Origin: Verrucomicrobiaceae bacterium
GTDB taxonomy: Bacteria > Verrucomicrobiota > Verrucomicrobiae > Verrucomicrobiales > Akkermansiaceae
Length of the DNA: 15,868 bases
NCBI GenBank assembly: GCA_947372405.1
Contig: CANBTO010000046.1
Span: 1 to 15,868, forward strand
Reading direction: 5' to 3'
Shown: piece after piece, positions 6,957 to 15,758 of the stretch
Layout of the letters: each line of letters begins with the position of its first letter
How positions within the stretch are numbered: position 1 is the first letter of the stretch
Notes under the pieces: generated by a model
What the model was told of the DNA's origin: nothing
Databases searched by the model: none
Seen by the model: only the letters and a program-made list of their open reading frames with translations
Program-made: the position numbers and the translations under genes

Positions 6957-7841
6957 ATGAATGAAGTCACACGCAAAATGCATCCGGATATCGACCAACT
7001 GCCGGGGCTCACCTTGCGGCAGATGGAGGTGTTTTTCACGGTTTGCCGGGAAGGTTCCTTTGCCAACGCGGCCTTGGAACTGAGGAGCACGCGTTCGAAC
7101 GTCAAGCGGGTCTGCGAGGATTTCCAGGAGGCGGTGGGGCGACCGCTTTTCGAGGAGGGTCCGGACCGGACCTTGCTGCCCACGACTTTTTCGAAGGAAC
7201 TGCTTGCCCAGACCGGGGCGCTTTCGCGAAGCCTGCGGCAGTTGGTGGAAGGCGTGAGATCGTTGCACGACAAGGGGCGCATCCTGCGCTTCGCCGCCGC
7301 AGGGGCGTTTTTCAAGGGAGGGCTTTTCACGGATTTCCTGGCGCGCCTGAAAATTTCGGACGCCTTCCGGCCTTGTTTCCTGAGGATCGAGCCGGGCCGT
7401 TTCCGCACCGCGCTGCTCAACGCGGAGTGCGATGTGTATTTCGGTGCAGGCATCAGCGCGTCGGACCGCTTGGAAGTGGTGAATCTGGGAGGCATCCCGT
7501 GGGCTTTCAAGGCCGGCGCAGGCTATGCTGCCAGGATACCGGCGCATCCCGCCGATCTGATAGCCGGCAAATGGTGGCTCCGGGAAACAGGTGATCCATC
7601 GGCCAGCGAGAACGTGTTGGAGGCACTCCATCAGGCGGGAGCCACAGACGGACGGATTCTGAAGGAGGCATCAACTGAAAAACCTGCCACCGACGAGATC
7701 ATCCTGCATCACGACATCTCCTCACCCGTCCGGCCGGGCGGCTGCGACGACTGGCCGTGTTTCCGCTTTTCCGCAGTCCTGAAAAAACAACATCCTTACT
7801 CCGAGCTGATGCCCCGCCTGACGGGAGCTGCCCTCGCCTGA
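6957..7841 (+). CDS. LysR-like transcriptional regulator, first of a tandem pair
   Basis: This encodes 294 residues from ATG 6957. GGGAG at 6942-6946 is a plausible ribosome site, and a TTG at 6951 is a possible alternative start. Residues 18-77 form a LysR-type winged helix: LTLRQMEVFFTVCREGSFAN, then AALELRST and an unusual RSNVKRVCEDFQEAVGRPLFEE, where most family members have SQPAVS followed by IRxLExxLGxxLF. The remaining effector-binding part is divergent, with no metabolic ligand signature I recognise. It ends 4 bases before the ATG of a second LysR gene, so the two are probably translated as a unit. Target genes are unknown; the nearest downstream non-regulatory gene is the ferritin-like protein. 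Fold assignment is good; specific role is open. Confidence 0.8.
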   Translation: MNEVTRKMHPDIDQLPGLTLRQMEVFFTVCREGSFANAALELRSTRSNVKRVCEDFQEAVGRPLFEEGPDRTLLPTTFSKELLAQTGALSRSLRQLVEGVRSLHDKGRILRFAAAGAFFKGGLFTDFLARLKISDAFRPCFLRIEPGRFRTALLNAECDVYFGAGISASDRLEVVNLGGIPWAFKAGAGYAARIPAHPADLIAGKWWLRETGDPSASENVLEALHQAGATDGRILKEASTEKPATDEIILHHDISSPVRPGGCDDWPCFRFSAVLKKQHPYSELMPRLTGAALA

Positions 7842-7845
7842 CTTC

Positions 7846-8775
7846 ATGGACATCGACCTCAACTGCCTGCTGGTTTTCCGCCACCTGGCGCTCAGCGGAA
7901 GCTTCACCGAAACAGGAAGACGCTGGAACATCTCGTAGCCCAAAGTCAGCCTGATGATCGGCCGCCTGGAGTCGGCGGCGGGACTTGTTTTGTTAGAGCG
8001 GTCCAACACCGGAGCGAAGCTCACCGCCGACGGCGTGCTGTTTCTTGAGCGCGCCAACGAGGTCTGCGATACCTATCTCGCTTTCATCGACGGCATGCAG
8101 GCCATCGGCCGCCGGCTGGACCGCCAGGTGCTGGTGGGCATCGACCGCTCGTGGTTCGGCTCCGTGTTGATGCGGGAAATCCAGGGACTGGCCGCGCCTG
8201 ACGGAATCACCCCGGTCTATCGGGAAATCAGCGGCATCTGGCTCGAGTTGCTGGAAACCACACAGTTCGACGTTGTTCTCGCCAACCGTTTTCTCCGCGC
8301 GGGATTGTCCCCTGGAATCCAGGAAGCGGTGATCCGCAAGGAGCGCGGCATCACCGTGGCATGGAATCCGGCTTTCCATTCCTTCGACCCGGTGAACTTC
8401 AGTTTCCCGGAAATCCTCCGCACCAGCGTGCTCATGCCGGACCCGGGAGTGGTGACGAATTTCGCTACGGCTCTGAAAGTCTGGTGCGAACACGCCTACG
8501 GCATGCAGCCGGCCAACACCGTGGAATTCAGCTCCGAGGCCGATGCGGCGGCTGCGGCCAACGCAGGACTCGGCGTGCTGTTAGCCCCGGGCGACGCCAT
8601 GCCGCGGCTCGGCAAGGCCGGTGACGGACTGACCCACGTGCGCACCTTCGAGTTCCTGTTGCCCGAGTCGTTCACCCTCGGCGTCTATTGCCGGAGCGAC
8701 GAGACATCCCGGGAAGTGCTCACCGTGGCGGCCATGATCGCCAGGCTTGGCAGGAAACTTTTTCCGCAAGGATGA
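7846..8775 (+). pseudogene. LysR-family regulator interrupted by an in-frame amber codon
   Basis: The frame starts at ATG 7846, 4 bases after the previous LysR gene, and would encode a 309-residue LysR protein. Residues 1-30 read MDIDLNCLLVFRHLALSGSF, then TETGRRWNIS. TAG follows at 7936-7938, then PKVSLMIGRLESAAGLVLLERS. The family consensus at this point is 'vSQPaVS..I..LE..LG..LF.R', so the TAG stands where Gln (CAG) is expected, a single C-to-T change. All 278 later codons are open and LysR-like (LTADGVLFLERA; the effector domain to TGA at 8773-8775). ATG 7954 could restart translation and yield a 273-residue protein lacking the recognition helix. Either the gene is recently inactivated, the amber is read through, or the base is an error. 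Confidence 0.8.
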
Positions 8776-8895
8776 GGTCGGGCTGGATCTGTTATAGCCC
8801 TATTCCGATTTGGTGCGGACGCCGGGTGGGCGATTTCCGAAACCGGGACTAACGGATGTGGTGTCGCAAGACCGAACCCCGAATCAAATACTAAC
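8776..8895 (+). other. Intergenic leader of the ferritin-like gene
   Basis: 120 bases separate the LysR pair from the ferritin-like gene. I see no clear -35/-10 pair, no terminator hairpin with a T-run, and no Shine-Dalgarno sequence before ATG 8896. Confidence 0.3.
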
Positions 8896-9849
8896 ATGAA
8901 TCCAAACCACATCCTCGAAACACTCGTCAATCAACCCGCCACCGCCACCCAAGGCCGCAGGGGTTTCCTCCGGAAAATCGGCCTCGCTACGGCAGGCACC
9001 GCCGGCCTGGTCGGCCTGGCATCCTCCGCCAAGGGAGCCACCGCCGAAGCCGCAGGCCCGGCACCCACCGCCACCGATGTTGCGGTCTTGAACTTCGCCC
9101 TCAACTTGGAATACCTCGAGGCCGAATATTATCTGCACGCCACCACCGGTCTCGGGCTTGAAGGCGCGGTCATCGACGTGGACAGCAGCGACGGCCATAA
9201 AGCAGGCACGGTCGTGGTGAAGGCCAACTCCAAGGTCAAATTCGCGACTCCCGCCTTCGAGGACTACGCCAACGAGATCGCCATGGACGAGGCGAACCAC
9301 GTCAAGTTCATCCGCGAGGCACTCGCCGCCAACGGCGCGCACATCGTCGCCCGCCCCAAGATCGACCTGCTCAACAGCTTCAACGCCCTCGGCTCGCTGA
9401 TCGGCCTGTCATCGTTCGATCCCTTTGCCAACGAGATCAATTTCCTGCTCGGAGCCTTCATTTTCGAAGACGTGGGCGTCACGGCCTACAAAGGTGCCAG
9501 CCCCTTGCTGACCAACAAGGGCATCCTCGAAAACGCCGCCGGCATCCTCGGTGTGGAGGCCTATCACGCCGGCATCGTCCGCACCTTGCTCTACAGCCAG
9601 GGCAAGGACATCCGCCAACTGGTCAACAAGATCTCCGCCGTGCGCGCCTCGCTCGACGACCGCATGGGCAAACATCCTCTCGACCAGGGAATCACCCTCA
9701 ATGGCATGGCCAACCTGGTCCCCACCAATAACAGCAACTCCATCGCATTCAGCCGCAGCACCCGCCAGGTGCTCAACATCGTTTACGGCGGAATCAATGC
9801 GACCAGCGGCCTGTTTTTCCCAAGGGGACTCAATGGCGCGATCGCCTGA
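8896..9849 (+). CDS. Exported ferritin-like domain protein (Tat-type signal)
   Basis: This encodes 317 residues from ATG 8896. The N-terminus has RRGFLRKIG at 21-29, then an Ala/Gly-rich hydrophobic segment to about residue 50 ([16 protein letters not shown]), a Tat-like signal, so it probably folds in the cytoplasm and is exported. The mature part is a four-helix ferritin-like domain (PF13668 type) with paired candidate metal ligands: helix 1 LEYLEAEYY (E72, E75, E77), helix 2 [12 protein letters not shown] (E132, H135), helix 3 FEDVGVTAY (E191, D192), helix 4 GVEAYHAGI (E221, H224). The C-terminal [14 protein letters not shown] and [10 protein letters not shown] are also typical of this family, which includes desiccation-related PCC13-62-like proteins. 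A di-iron role is plausible but not established. It is transcribed alone, with its own terminator. Confidence 0.9.
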   Translation: MNPNHILETLVNQPATATQGRRGFLRKIGLATAGTAGLVGLASSAKGATAEAAGPAPTATDVAVLNFALNLEYLEAEYYLHATTGLGLEGAVIDVDSSDGHKAGTVVVKANSKVKFATPAFEDYANEIAMDEANHVKFIREALAANGAHIVARPKIDLLNSFNALGSLIGLSSFDPFANEINFLLGAFIFEDVGVTAYKGASPLLTNKGILENAAGILGVEAYHAGIVRTLLYSQGKDIRQLVNKISAVRASLDDRMGKHPLDQGITLNGMANLVPTNNSNSIAFSRSTRQVLNIVYGGINATSGLFFPRGLNGAIA

Positions 9850-9878
9850 AACATTCCCCCGGCAAAGTAGTGGCATAA

Positions 9879-12278
<2,400 letters not shown>

Positions 12279-12289
12279 TGGAGGAAAGA

Positions 12290-12318
12290 ATAGGTCCTAT
12301 AAGCCCCATAGGACCTAT
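12290..12318. repeat. Left 29-bp palindrome beside the four-helix-bundle gene
   Basis: Perfect 11-bp arms, ATAGGTCCTAT (12290-12300) and ATAGGACCTAT (12308-12318), enclose loop AAGCCCC. The stem can extend one more A-T pair, and TTTCTT follows on the plus strand. It lies 11 bases after the thiC stop and 16 bases before the next ATG, so it may double as a thiC terminator and a 5' leader hairpin. It is identical, including loop orientation, to 12911-12939. Confidence 0.93.
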
Positions 12319-12334
12319 TTCTTAAATCTACGCC

Positions 12335-12904
12335 ATGCCAGAAGATCCCACCAACTTCCTCCCCGCAGGCGGAAACTACCAGGAACTTCTCTCCTACAAA
12401 AAATCAGAGATCGTCTATGACTTCACCTTCCGCTTCTGCGAACGCTTCCTCAATCGCGGGGACCGCACCATCGATCAGATGGTGCAGGCCGCCCGTTCCG
12501 GAAAGCAGAACATCGCGGAAGGAAGCAAGGCCTCCGTCACCTCCACGGAGATGGAGCTAAAGCTCACCAACGTCGCCCGGGCGAGTTTGGAGGAACTGCT
12601 ACTGGATTATCAGGACTTTCTCAGGGTGCGGGATTTTCTTCTTTGGGAAAAGAACTCCAAGGAAGCACTCTACGTCCGGAAGCTCGGAAAAACAGAAAAT
12701 GAGTCCTATGAAACCTATAGGACGTATATGGGGACCCGCCCGCCGGAAGTCTTGGCGAACATCGCCATCTGCCTGATCCATCAGGCGAACTACCTGCTGG
12801 ACCGGCAGATCAAGCGATTGGAAAAGGATTTCCTGGAAAAAGGCGGCCTCCGCGAAAACATGACCCGCGCCCGGCTGGAATACCGGAAGAAGAGAAAAGA
12901 TTAG
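12335..12904 (+). CDS. Four helix bundle suffix domain-containing protein
   Basis: This encodes 189 residues from ATG 12335. Residues about 20-105 match the S23/four-helix-bundle family (relatives are encoded in 23S rRNA intervening sequences, and the Avd proteins of diversity-generating retroelements share the fold): LLSYKKSEIVYDFTFRFCER, then DRTIDQMVQAARSGKQNIAEG and ELKLTNVARASLEELLLDY. Residues about 135-175 match the 'suffix' extension (TIGR04258-like): PPEVLANIAICLIHQANYLLD, then RQIKRLEKDFLEKGG. Residues 123-131, ESYETYRTY, join the two and are encoded by a degenerate copy of the palindrome that flanks the gene. The basic C-terminus (YRKKRKD) suggests nucleic-acid contact. No biochemical function is established for the suffix family. 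It is bracketed by identical palindromes. Confidence 0.9.
   Translation: MPEDPTNFLPAGGNYQELLSYKKSEIVYDFTFRFCERFLNRGDRTIDQMVQAARSGKQNIAEGSKASVTSTEMELKLTNVARASLEELLLDYQDFLRVRDFLLWEKNSKEALYVRKLGKTENESYETYRTYMGTRPPEVLANIAICLIHQANYLLDRQIKRLEKDFLEKGGLRENMTRARLEYRKKRKD
12703..12723. repeat. Degenerate third palindrome copy inside the four-helix-bundle gene
   Basis: GTCCTAT (12703-12709) and ATAGGAC (12717-12723) form a 7-bp perfect stem around a 7-base loop, GAAACCT. The stem core and loop length equal those of the two flanking palindromes; the loop sequence differs. It encodes the S-Y-E-T-Y-R-T-Y linker between the two protein domains. Confidence 0.75.
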
Positions 12905-12910
12905 GATAAA

Positions 12911-12939
12911 ATAGGTCCTATAAGCCCCATAGGACCTAT
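12911..12939. repeat. Right 29-bp palindrome beside the four-helix-bundle gene
   Basis: This is identical in arms, loop and orientation to the copy at 12290-12318. It starts 6 bases after the four-helix-bundle stop codon and ends 9 bases before the stop codon of the convergent yceH fragment. On the minus strand the hairpin is followed by TTTATCC, so it could terminate the yceH transcript as well. Confidence 0.93.
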
Positions 12940-12948
12940 CCGACCCCA

Positions 12949-13257
12949 TCACCCCAGGACGGCGCGCTCGCCCGGCTGCATGCTCAGCACGTCCTGGAGG
13001 CAGTGTTCGAATTTCGGAGCGCGGCCGCCGAGGGTCTTTTCGACGAGGTATTTCTCTGAAAGTCCGCGAAGGGCTTCCGAAACTTCCTCACCGGTGAAAC
13101 GGGTGATGGGCTCCCGGCTGGAGGTCTGGTTGCAGGCGATGAGCAGGGAGTTGTGGGTGAGCGGGTAGCTGCCGGGAGTGAGGATTTCCTTTTCCAACAA
13201 GCAACCCAGAACACGGGCTTCTTGAAAGGTGAGCTGGATTTCAGGGAAGTGCTGCAT
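12949..13257 (-). pseudogene. Truncated YceH/DUF480 family protein (first winged helix only)
   Basis: Starting at the minus-strand ATG 13257 it encodes 102 residues: MQHFPEIQLTFQEARVLGCL, then LEKEILTPGSYPLTHNSLLI and ACNQTSSREP. This is the DUF480 opening ('L...E.RVLGcLiEKe.tTPd.YPLtlNsL..ACNQksnReP'). It continues through the first winged helix to KFEHCLQDVLSMQPGERAVL and stops at TGA (12949-12951). YceH proteins are about 200-220 residues with two winged helices; the family normally continues after 'E.AVL..LlLRGpQTpGELR'. The second half is missing. The stop lies 9 bases from the right palindrome, so the deletion or insertion edge coincides with that element. It might still yield a small stable domain. 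The frame extends upstream, but without family sequence. Confidence 0.82.
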
Positions 13258-13679
13258 GGTCGCGCCGGAGAGTAATGACGGAGTGCCGCGGGCCACCATG
13301 AGAAAGGGCGAGGGTGGGTCGCAATTTCCGGATGGAGTGAGTGTTGGGTGGGTCGAGGATGAGGAGCATCGGAAGGCGGGTTCCATCCCCCTCACAGGGT
13401 AAACAAGCTAGGGAGCAAAGATGCCGGAAACAGATGAAATTAACCGCAGATGAACACAGATGGACGCCGATTTGGAAGAAATAGTCGAGTTTCAGGCTGA
13501 GTTCGGAACATGGTTTCAGATGCATCCCATTCCTTTTCCCAATCGTTTGGACTACATCTCTCTTTCATCTGCGTGAATCCGCGTCCATCTGCGGTTGTCT
13601 TTCCCTAACTTGATCGCCGTGATCCCCCTCACCCGCTTCGGAAGTTTACACGAATGCGCAAACCAGCTACTTTCCACCC
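13258..13679. other. Gene-free stretch with dispersed repeats
   Basis: No supportable gene is present in these 420 bases. Open frames here translate to phrases such as IGVHLCSSAVNF and NRRWTRIHADE, which I take as mistranslated repeat DNA. The main content is the inverted repeat pair at 13442-13596. Promoters for yceH (minus) and the toxin-antitoxin pair (plus) should lie here, but I cannot point to them. Confidence 0.6.
13442..13596. repeat. Inverted pair of 'aaccgcagatg' dispersed repeats
   Basis: AACCGCAGATG at 13442-13452, followed by AACACAGATGGACGCCGAT, is mirrored by CATCTGCGGTT at 13586-13596, preceded by TCTGCGTGAATCCGCGTC. On their own strands both read 'aaccgcagatg...cagatggacgc.gat'-like. 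This is, from memory, a very widespread intergenic repeat in planctomycetes, verrucomicrobia and some other phyla. The two copies are inverted about 100 bases apart and could form a cruciform or RNA hairpin. Confidence 0.65.
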
Positions 13680-13889
13680 ATGAGAAAGCGCGTGAGCAAG
13701 GAACCCGAGGTGATCGTCCGCGATGGCAAGCCGGTCTCCGTGATTCTGCCAATCAAGGAGTATGAGGAGCTGCTTGAACGTCTCGAAGACGCGGAAGACA
13801 TCGCGTATTTGAAGAAGCTGCGGAGCAAACCACTCTCATTCCGCCCGTTGTCCGAATACCTCGCCGAACGCGGCAAAGCCAATGTTTGA
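13680..13889 (+). CDS. Phd/YefM-type antitoxin
   Basis: This encodes 69 residues from ATG 13680. The segment VIVRDGKPVSVILPIKEYEE, then LLERLEDAEDIAYLKKLR, is the compact Phd/YefM (type II antitoxin) fold: a strand-turn-strand DNA-binding half, then a helix that neutralises the toxin. The acidic-basic C-terminal tail (SEYLAERGKANV) would wrap the toxin. Its last 8 bases overlap the start of the RelE-like gene, a normal arrangement for co-translated antitoxin and toxin. It should repress its own promoter together with the toxin. It is intact, unlike its partner. Confidence 0.85.
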   Translation: MRKRVSKEPEVIVRDGKPVSVILPIKEYEELLERLEDAEDIAYLKKLRSKPLSFRPLSEYLAERGKANV

Positions 13890-14136
13890 AATCGTCCTCG
13901 AACGGAGCGCGGAAAAAGATCTCCGGAAGTTGAACGACAAAGTTCACGACCGCATGATCGAGTCCATTTCCTCCCTTGCCGACAATCCGAGGCCGTCCGG
14001 CGTGAAGAAACTCGCAGGAACCGCGAACGACTGGCGGATCCGCGTTGGAGATTACCGGGTGCTTTACGAGATCGCCGAAACGGTTTGAATCGTCCGGGTC
14101 TATCGAGTTCGCCACCGGAAGGACGTTTACAAATGA
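13882..14136 (+). pseudogene. RelE/ParE-family toxin with a premature stop
   Basis: ATG 13882 lies inside the end of the antitoxin gene. The first 68 residues, MFEIVLERSAEKDLRKLNDK, then IRVGDYRVLYEIAETV, are a RelE-type mRNA-interferase fold (family about 80-95 residues). TGA occurs at 14086-14088, after which the same frame continues IVRVYRVRHRKDVYK to TGA at 14134-14136. The family's last strand is 'vrV.rVrHRkdVY', and it carries key basic residues and the terminal Tyr. A single CGA-to-TGA change would explain it. The shortened 68-residue product should be inactive or much weakened, leaving an orphan antitoxin. Read-through would restore an 83-residue protein. Confidence 0.85.
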
Positions 14137-14676
14137 CTCGCGCCTGTGAGGTTCACGCGGCGAACGTCTGGCATCCGAACTCACCATTGCCTTCCCTCCC
14201 CGGCCTCCTACCTTCCCGCCCGCGATGAAGAAGCAGTGGGCGTTGGTCTGAATTTTGAGCGGACTCTCGATGTTAGGGGCTTTCTCGATCGATACCTCGA
14301 AGGGGCCGTCCCGACTAACAAGCATTTGAGGTATTTGTCGAATGCTCCGCTCAAATTCCGTGGCACTAATCGGGGCACATGGAATTGACCATGACCTGCG
14401 GCAGGGTGGTCGTGAGTGATTGAGTGAGTCTGTCGATCGTGGTAGTGGCACGAAGGGGCGATGTCTGATCGCCCGGCCTATGAGAAGCCCATGAAAAGCG
14501 GTATCCTCAGATCATTGGCTTCTTACGGGCCTGGCGGATCGGATTGCCATCAGGGCCATCCGGTTTGCGCTTTGCGGTATTTTCAAAGCCTGCAATGCAG
14601 GCATCTGGATTCCGCCGCTGTTGGAATTTGCAATGAAAGAACCCAGCGCGCGGGCGTGTATCGGCGCTTTCAAACC
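14137..14676. other. Gene-free stretch before the ThuA-like gene
   Basis: I find no supportable gene. It contains the possible MITE-like structure (14251-14357), a 7-bp hairpin GGGCGAT/ATCGCCC at 14456-14474, and a small GCCTGC/GCAGGC hairpin at 14588-14602. None has a terminator T-run. The ThuA-like frame is open back to 14461, but its protein start is at 14677. Confidence 0.5.
14251..14357. repeat. Possible MITE-like structure with terminal inverted repeats
   Basis: AATTTTGAGCGGA (14251-14263) is matched in inverse by TCCGCTCAAATT (14346-14357), with one extra T in the left arm. Similarity continues weakly inwards (CTCTCGA against TTCGAC on the opposite strand). The roughly 107-base unit has no coding content I can support, and I see no clear target-site duplication. 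Confidence 0.4.
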
Positions 14677-15675
14677 ATGAAACCATTCTTCACCGCAGCC
14701 ACATGTCTCGTCCTGTCGCAGATCGCAGCGTTTTCCGCAGGTGCGGACAGCGTCGAATACAAGGGCCTGGAAGGGCCGGGGAAGGGAAAGCGCGTCGTGC
14801 TGATCTCGGGCGACGAGGAATACCGTTCCGAGGACGGCATGCCCTTGTTCGGCAAGATCCTGTCCCAACGACAGGGATTTGACTGCACCGTGCTGTTTTC
14901 CGTTTCCCCCGAAGGCATCATCGATCCGAACGCCGTCGAAAGCCTCAGCAACCCCGAGGCGCTCGATTCAGCGGACGCCATTGTCATGCTCACCCGCTTC
15001 CGCAAGTGGCCCGAGGCGGCGATGAAACATTTCGAAGGCGCGATGCGCCGCGGCGTGCCGGTCGTCGGCCTGCGCACCAGCACCCATGCCTTCAAGTTTC
15101 CGAAGGACAGCCCGTTCGCGAATTACAACAGTTTCGGCAAACGCGTGCTCGGCGAGGAATGGGTAAGCCACTGGGGCAACCACAAGTCGGAAGCCACCCG
15201 CGGTGTGATCGAGGCCGCCAATGCGGAAAACCCGGTCCTGCGCGGCGTCACCGATGTGTTCGGAAACACCGACGTCTATGAAGCCGCGCCGCCCGCCGAC
15301 GCGAAGATCCTGCTTCGCGGCCAGGTTCTATCAGGCATGAATCCGACGGACGGACCCGCCAGTTACAAAAAGAAGACCAGGGCCGGCGTCGAACAGGATG
15401 TCAACGAGCCCATGATGCCCGTCGCATGGACCCGCGAGATTCAGAATGAATTCGGCAAGCCGCAGAAGGTCCTCTGCACCACGATGGGTGCCGCCACCGA
15501 CCTCACGAACGAGGGCCTGCGCCGACTCGTGGTCAACGGCGTCTTCTGGGGCCTCGGCCTCGAAGTGCCCGCCAAGGCGAATGTGGACATCGTCGGCTCC
15601 TTCGAACCCCTGATGTATGGAAACAACATTTTCCACAAGGACGTGAAGCCCGCCGACCACGCGCTGAAGCCCTAA
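14677..15675 (+). CDS. Exported ThuA-like domain protein
   Basis: This encodes 332 residues. ATG 14677 was chosen because it begins a signal peptide (MKPFFTAATCLVLSQIAAFS, likely cleaved after AFSAG); the upstream extension to 14461 is not protein-like. The mature part starts the ThuA fold, a class I glutamine-amidotransferase-like domain: GKRVVLISGDEEYRSEDGMP, with the strand SADAIVMLTRFRKWP and later VPVVGLRTSTHAFKFPKDS, VLGEEWVSHWGNHKSEATRG and PVAWTREIQNEFGKPQKVLC. Family members in verrucomicrobia and planctomycetes are commonly secreted, and are thought to take part in carbohydrate utilisation, though the reaction is not established. The Cys nucleophile of true amidotransferases is not evident. 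It stands alone between gene-free stretches. Confidence 0.88.
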   Translation: MKPFFTAATCLVLSQIAAFSAGADSVEYKGLEGPGKGKRVVLISGDEEYRSEDGMPLFGKILSQRQGFDCTVLFSVSPEGIIDPNAVESLSNPEALDSADAIVMLTRFRKWPEAAMKHFEGAMRRGVPVVGLRTSTHAFKFPKDSPFANYNSFGKRVLGEEWVSHWGNHKSEATRGVIEAANAENPVLRGVTDVFGNTDVYEAAPPADAKILLRGQVLSGMNPTDGPASYKKKTRAGVEQDVNEPMMPVAWTREIQNEFGKPQKVLCTTMGAATDLTNEGLRRLVVNGVFWGLGLEVPAKANVDIVGSFEPLMYGNNIFHKDVKPADHALKP

Positions 15676-15758
15676 CATGTCCGTGATGCCGGCTTCTTTG
15701 CGGAAGATTTGAAAACTTCGATCTTCCACGCCCCGGAGTTCCGCTTTTAGATTCGCGC

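Noticed and set aside
9121..9260. Unusual insertion between helices 1 and 2 of the ferritin-like protein
   Set aside because: A long loop ending in 'V.FatPa...yAnEIA.DE..H' is normal for this ferritin-like family.
12290..12939. CRISPR-like array
   Set aside because: There are only two exact repeat copies, more than 600 bases apart, with a gene between them. There is no regular spacer pattern.
13753..14451. 232-codon minus-strand open frame over the toxin-antitoxin region
   Set aside because: It crosses the recognisable antitoxin and toxin frames and has no domain of its own.
14456..14474. GGGCGAT/ATCGCCC hairpin as a terminator
   Set aside because: It has no T-run on either side and no gene ends nearby. 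It is kept only as a remark in the gene-free stretch.
14461..14676. N-terminal extension of the ThuA-like protein
   Set aside because: A signal peptide begins at ATG 14677, and the upstream part is not protein-like.
15690..15725. GAAGAT...ATCTTC inverted repeat after the ThuA-like gene as a terminator
   Set aside because: The stem is short and AT-rich, the loop is long and no T-run follows.
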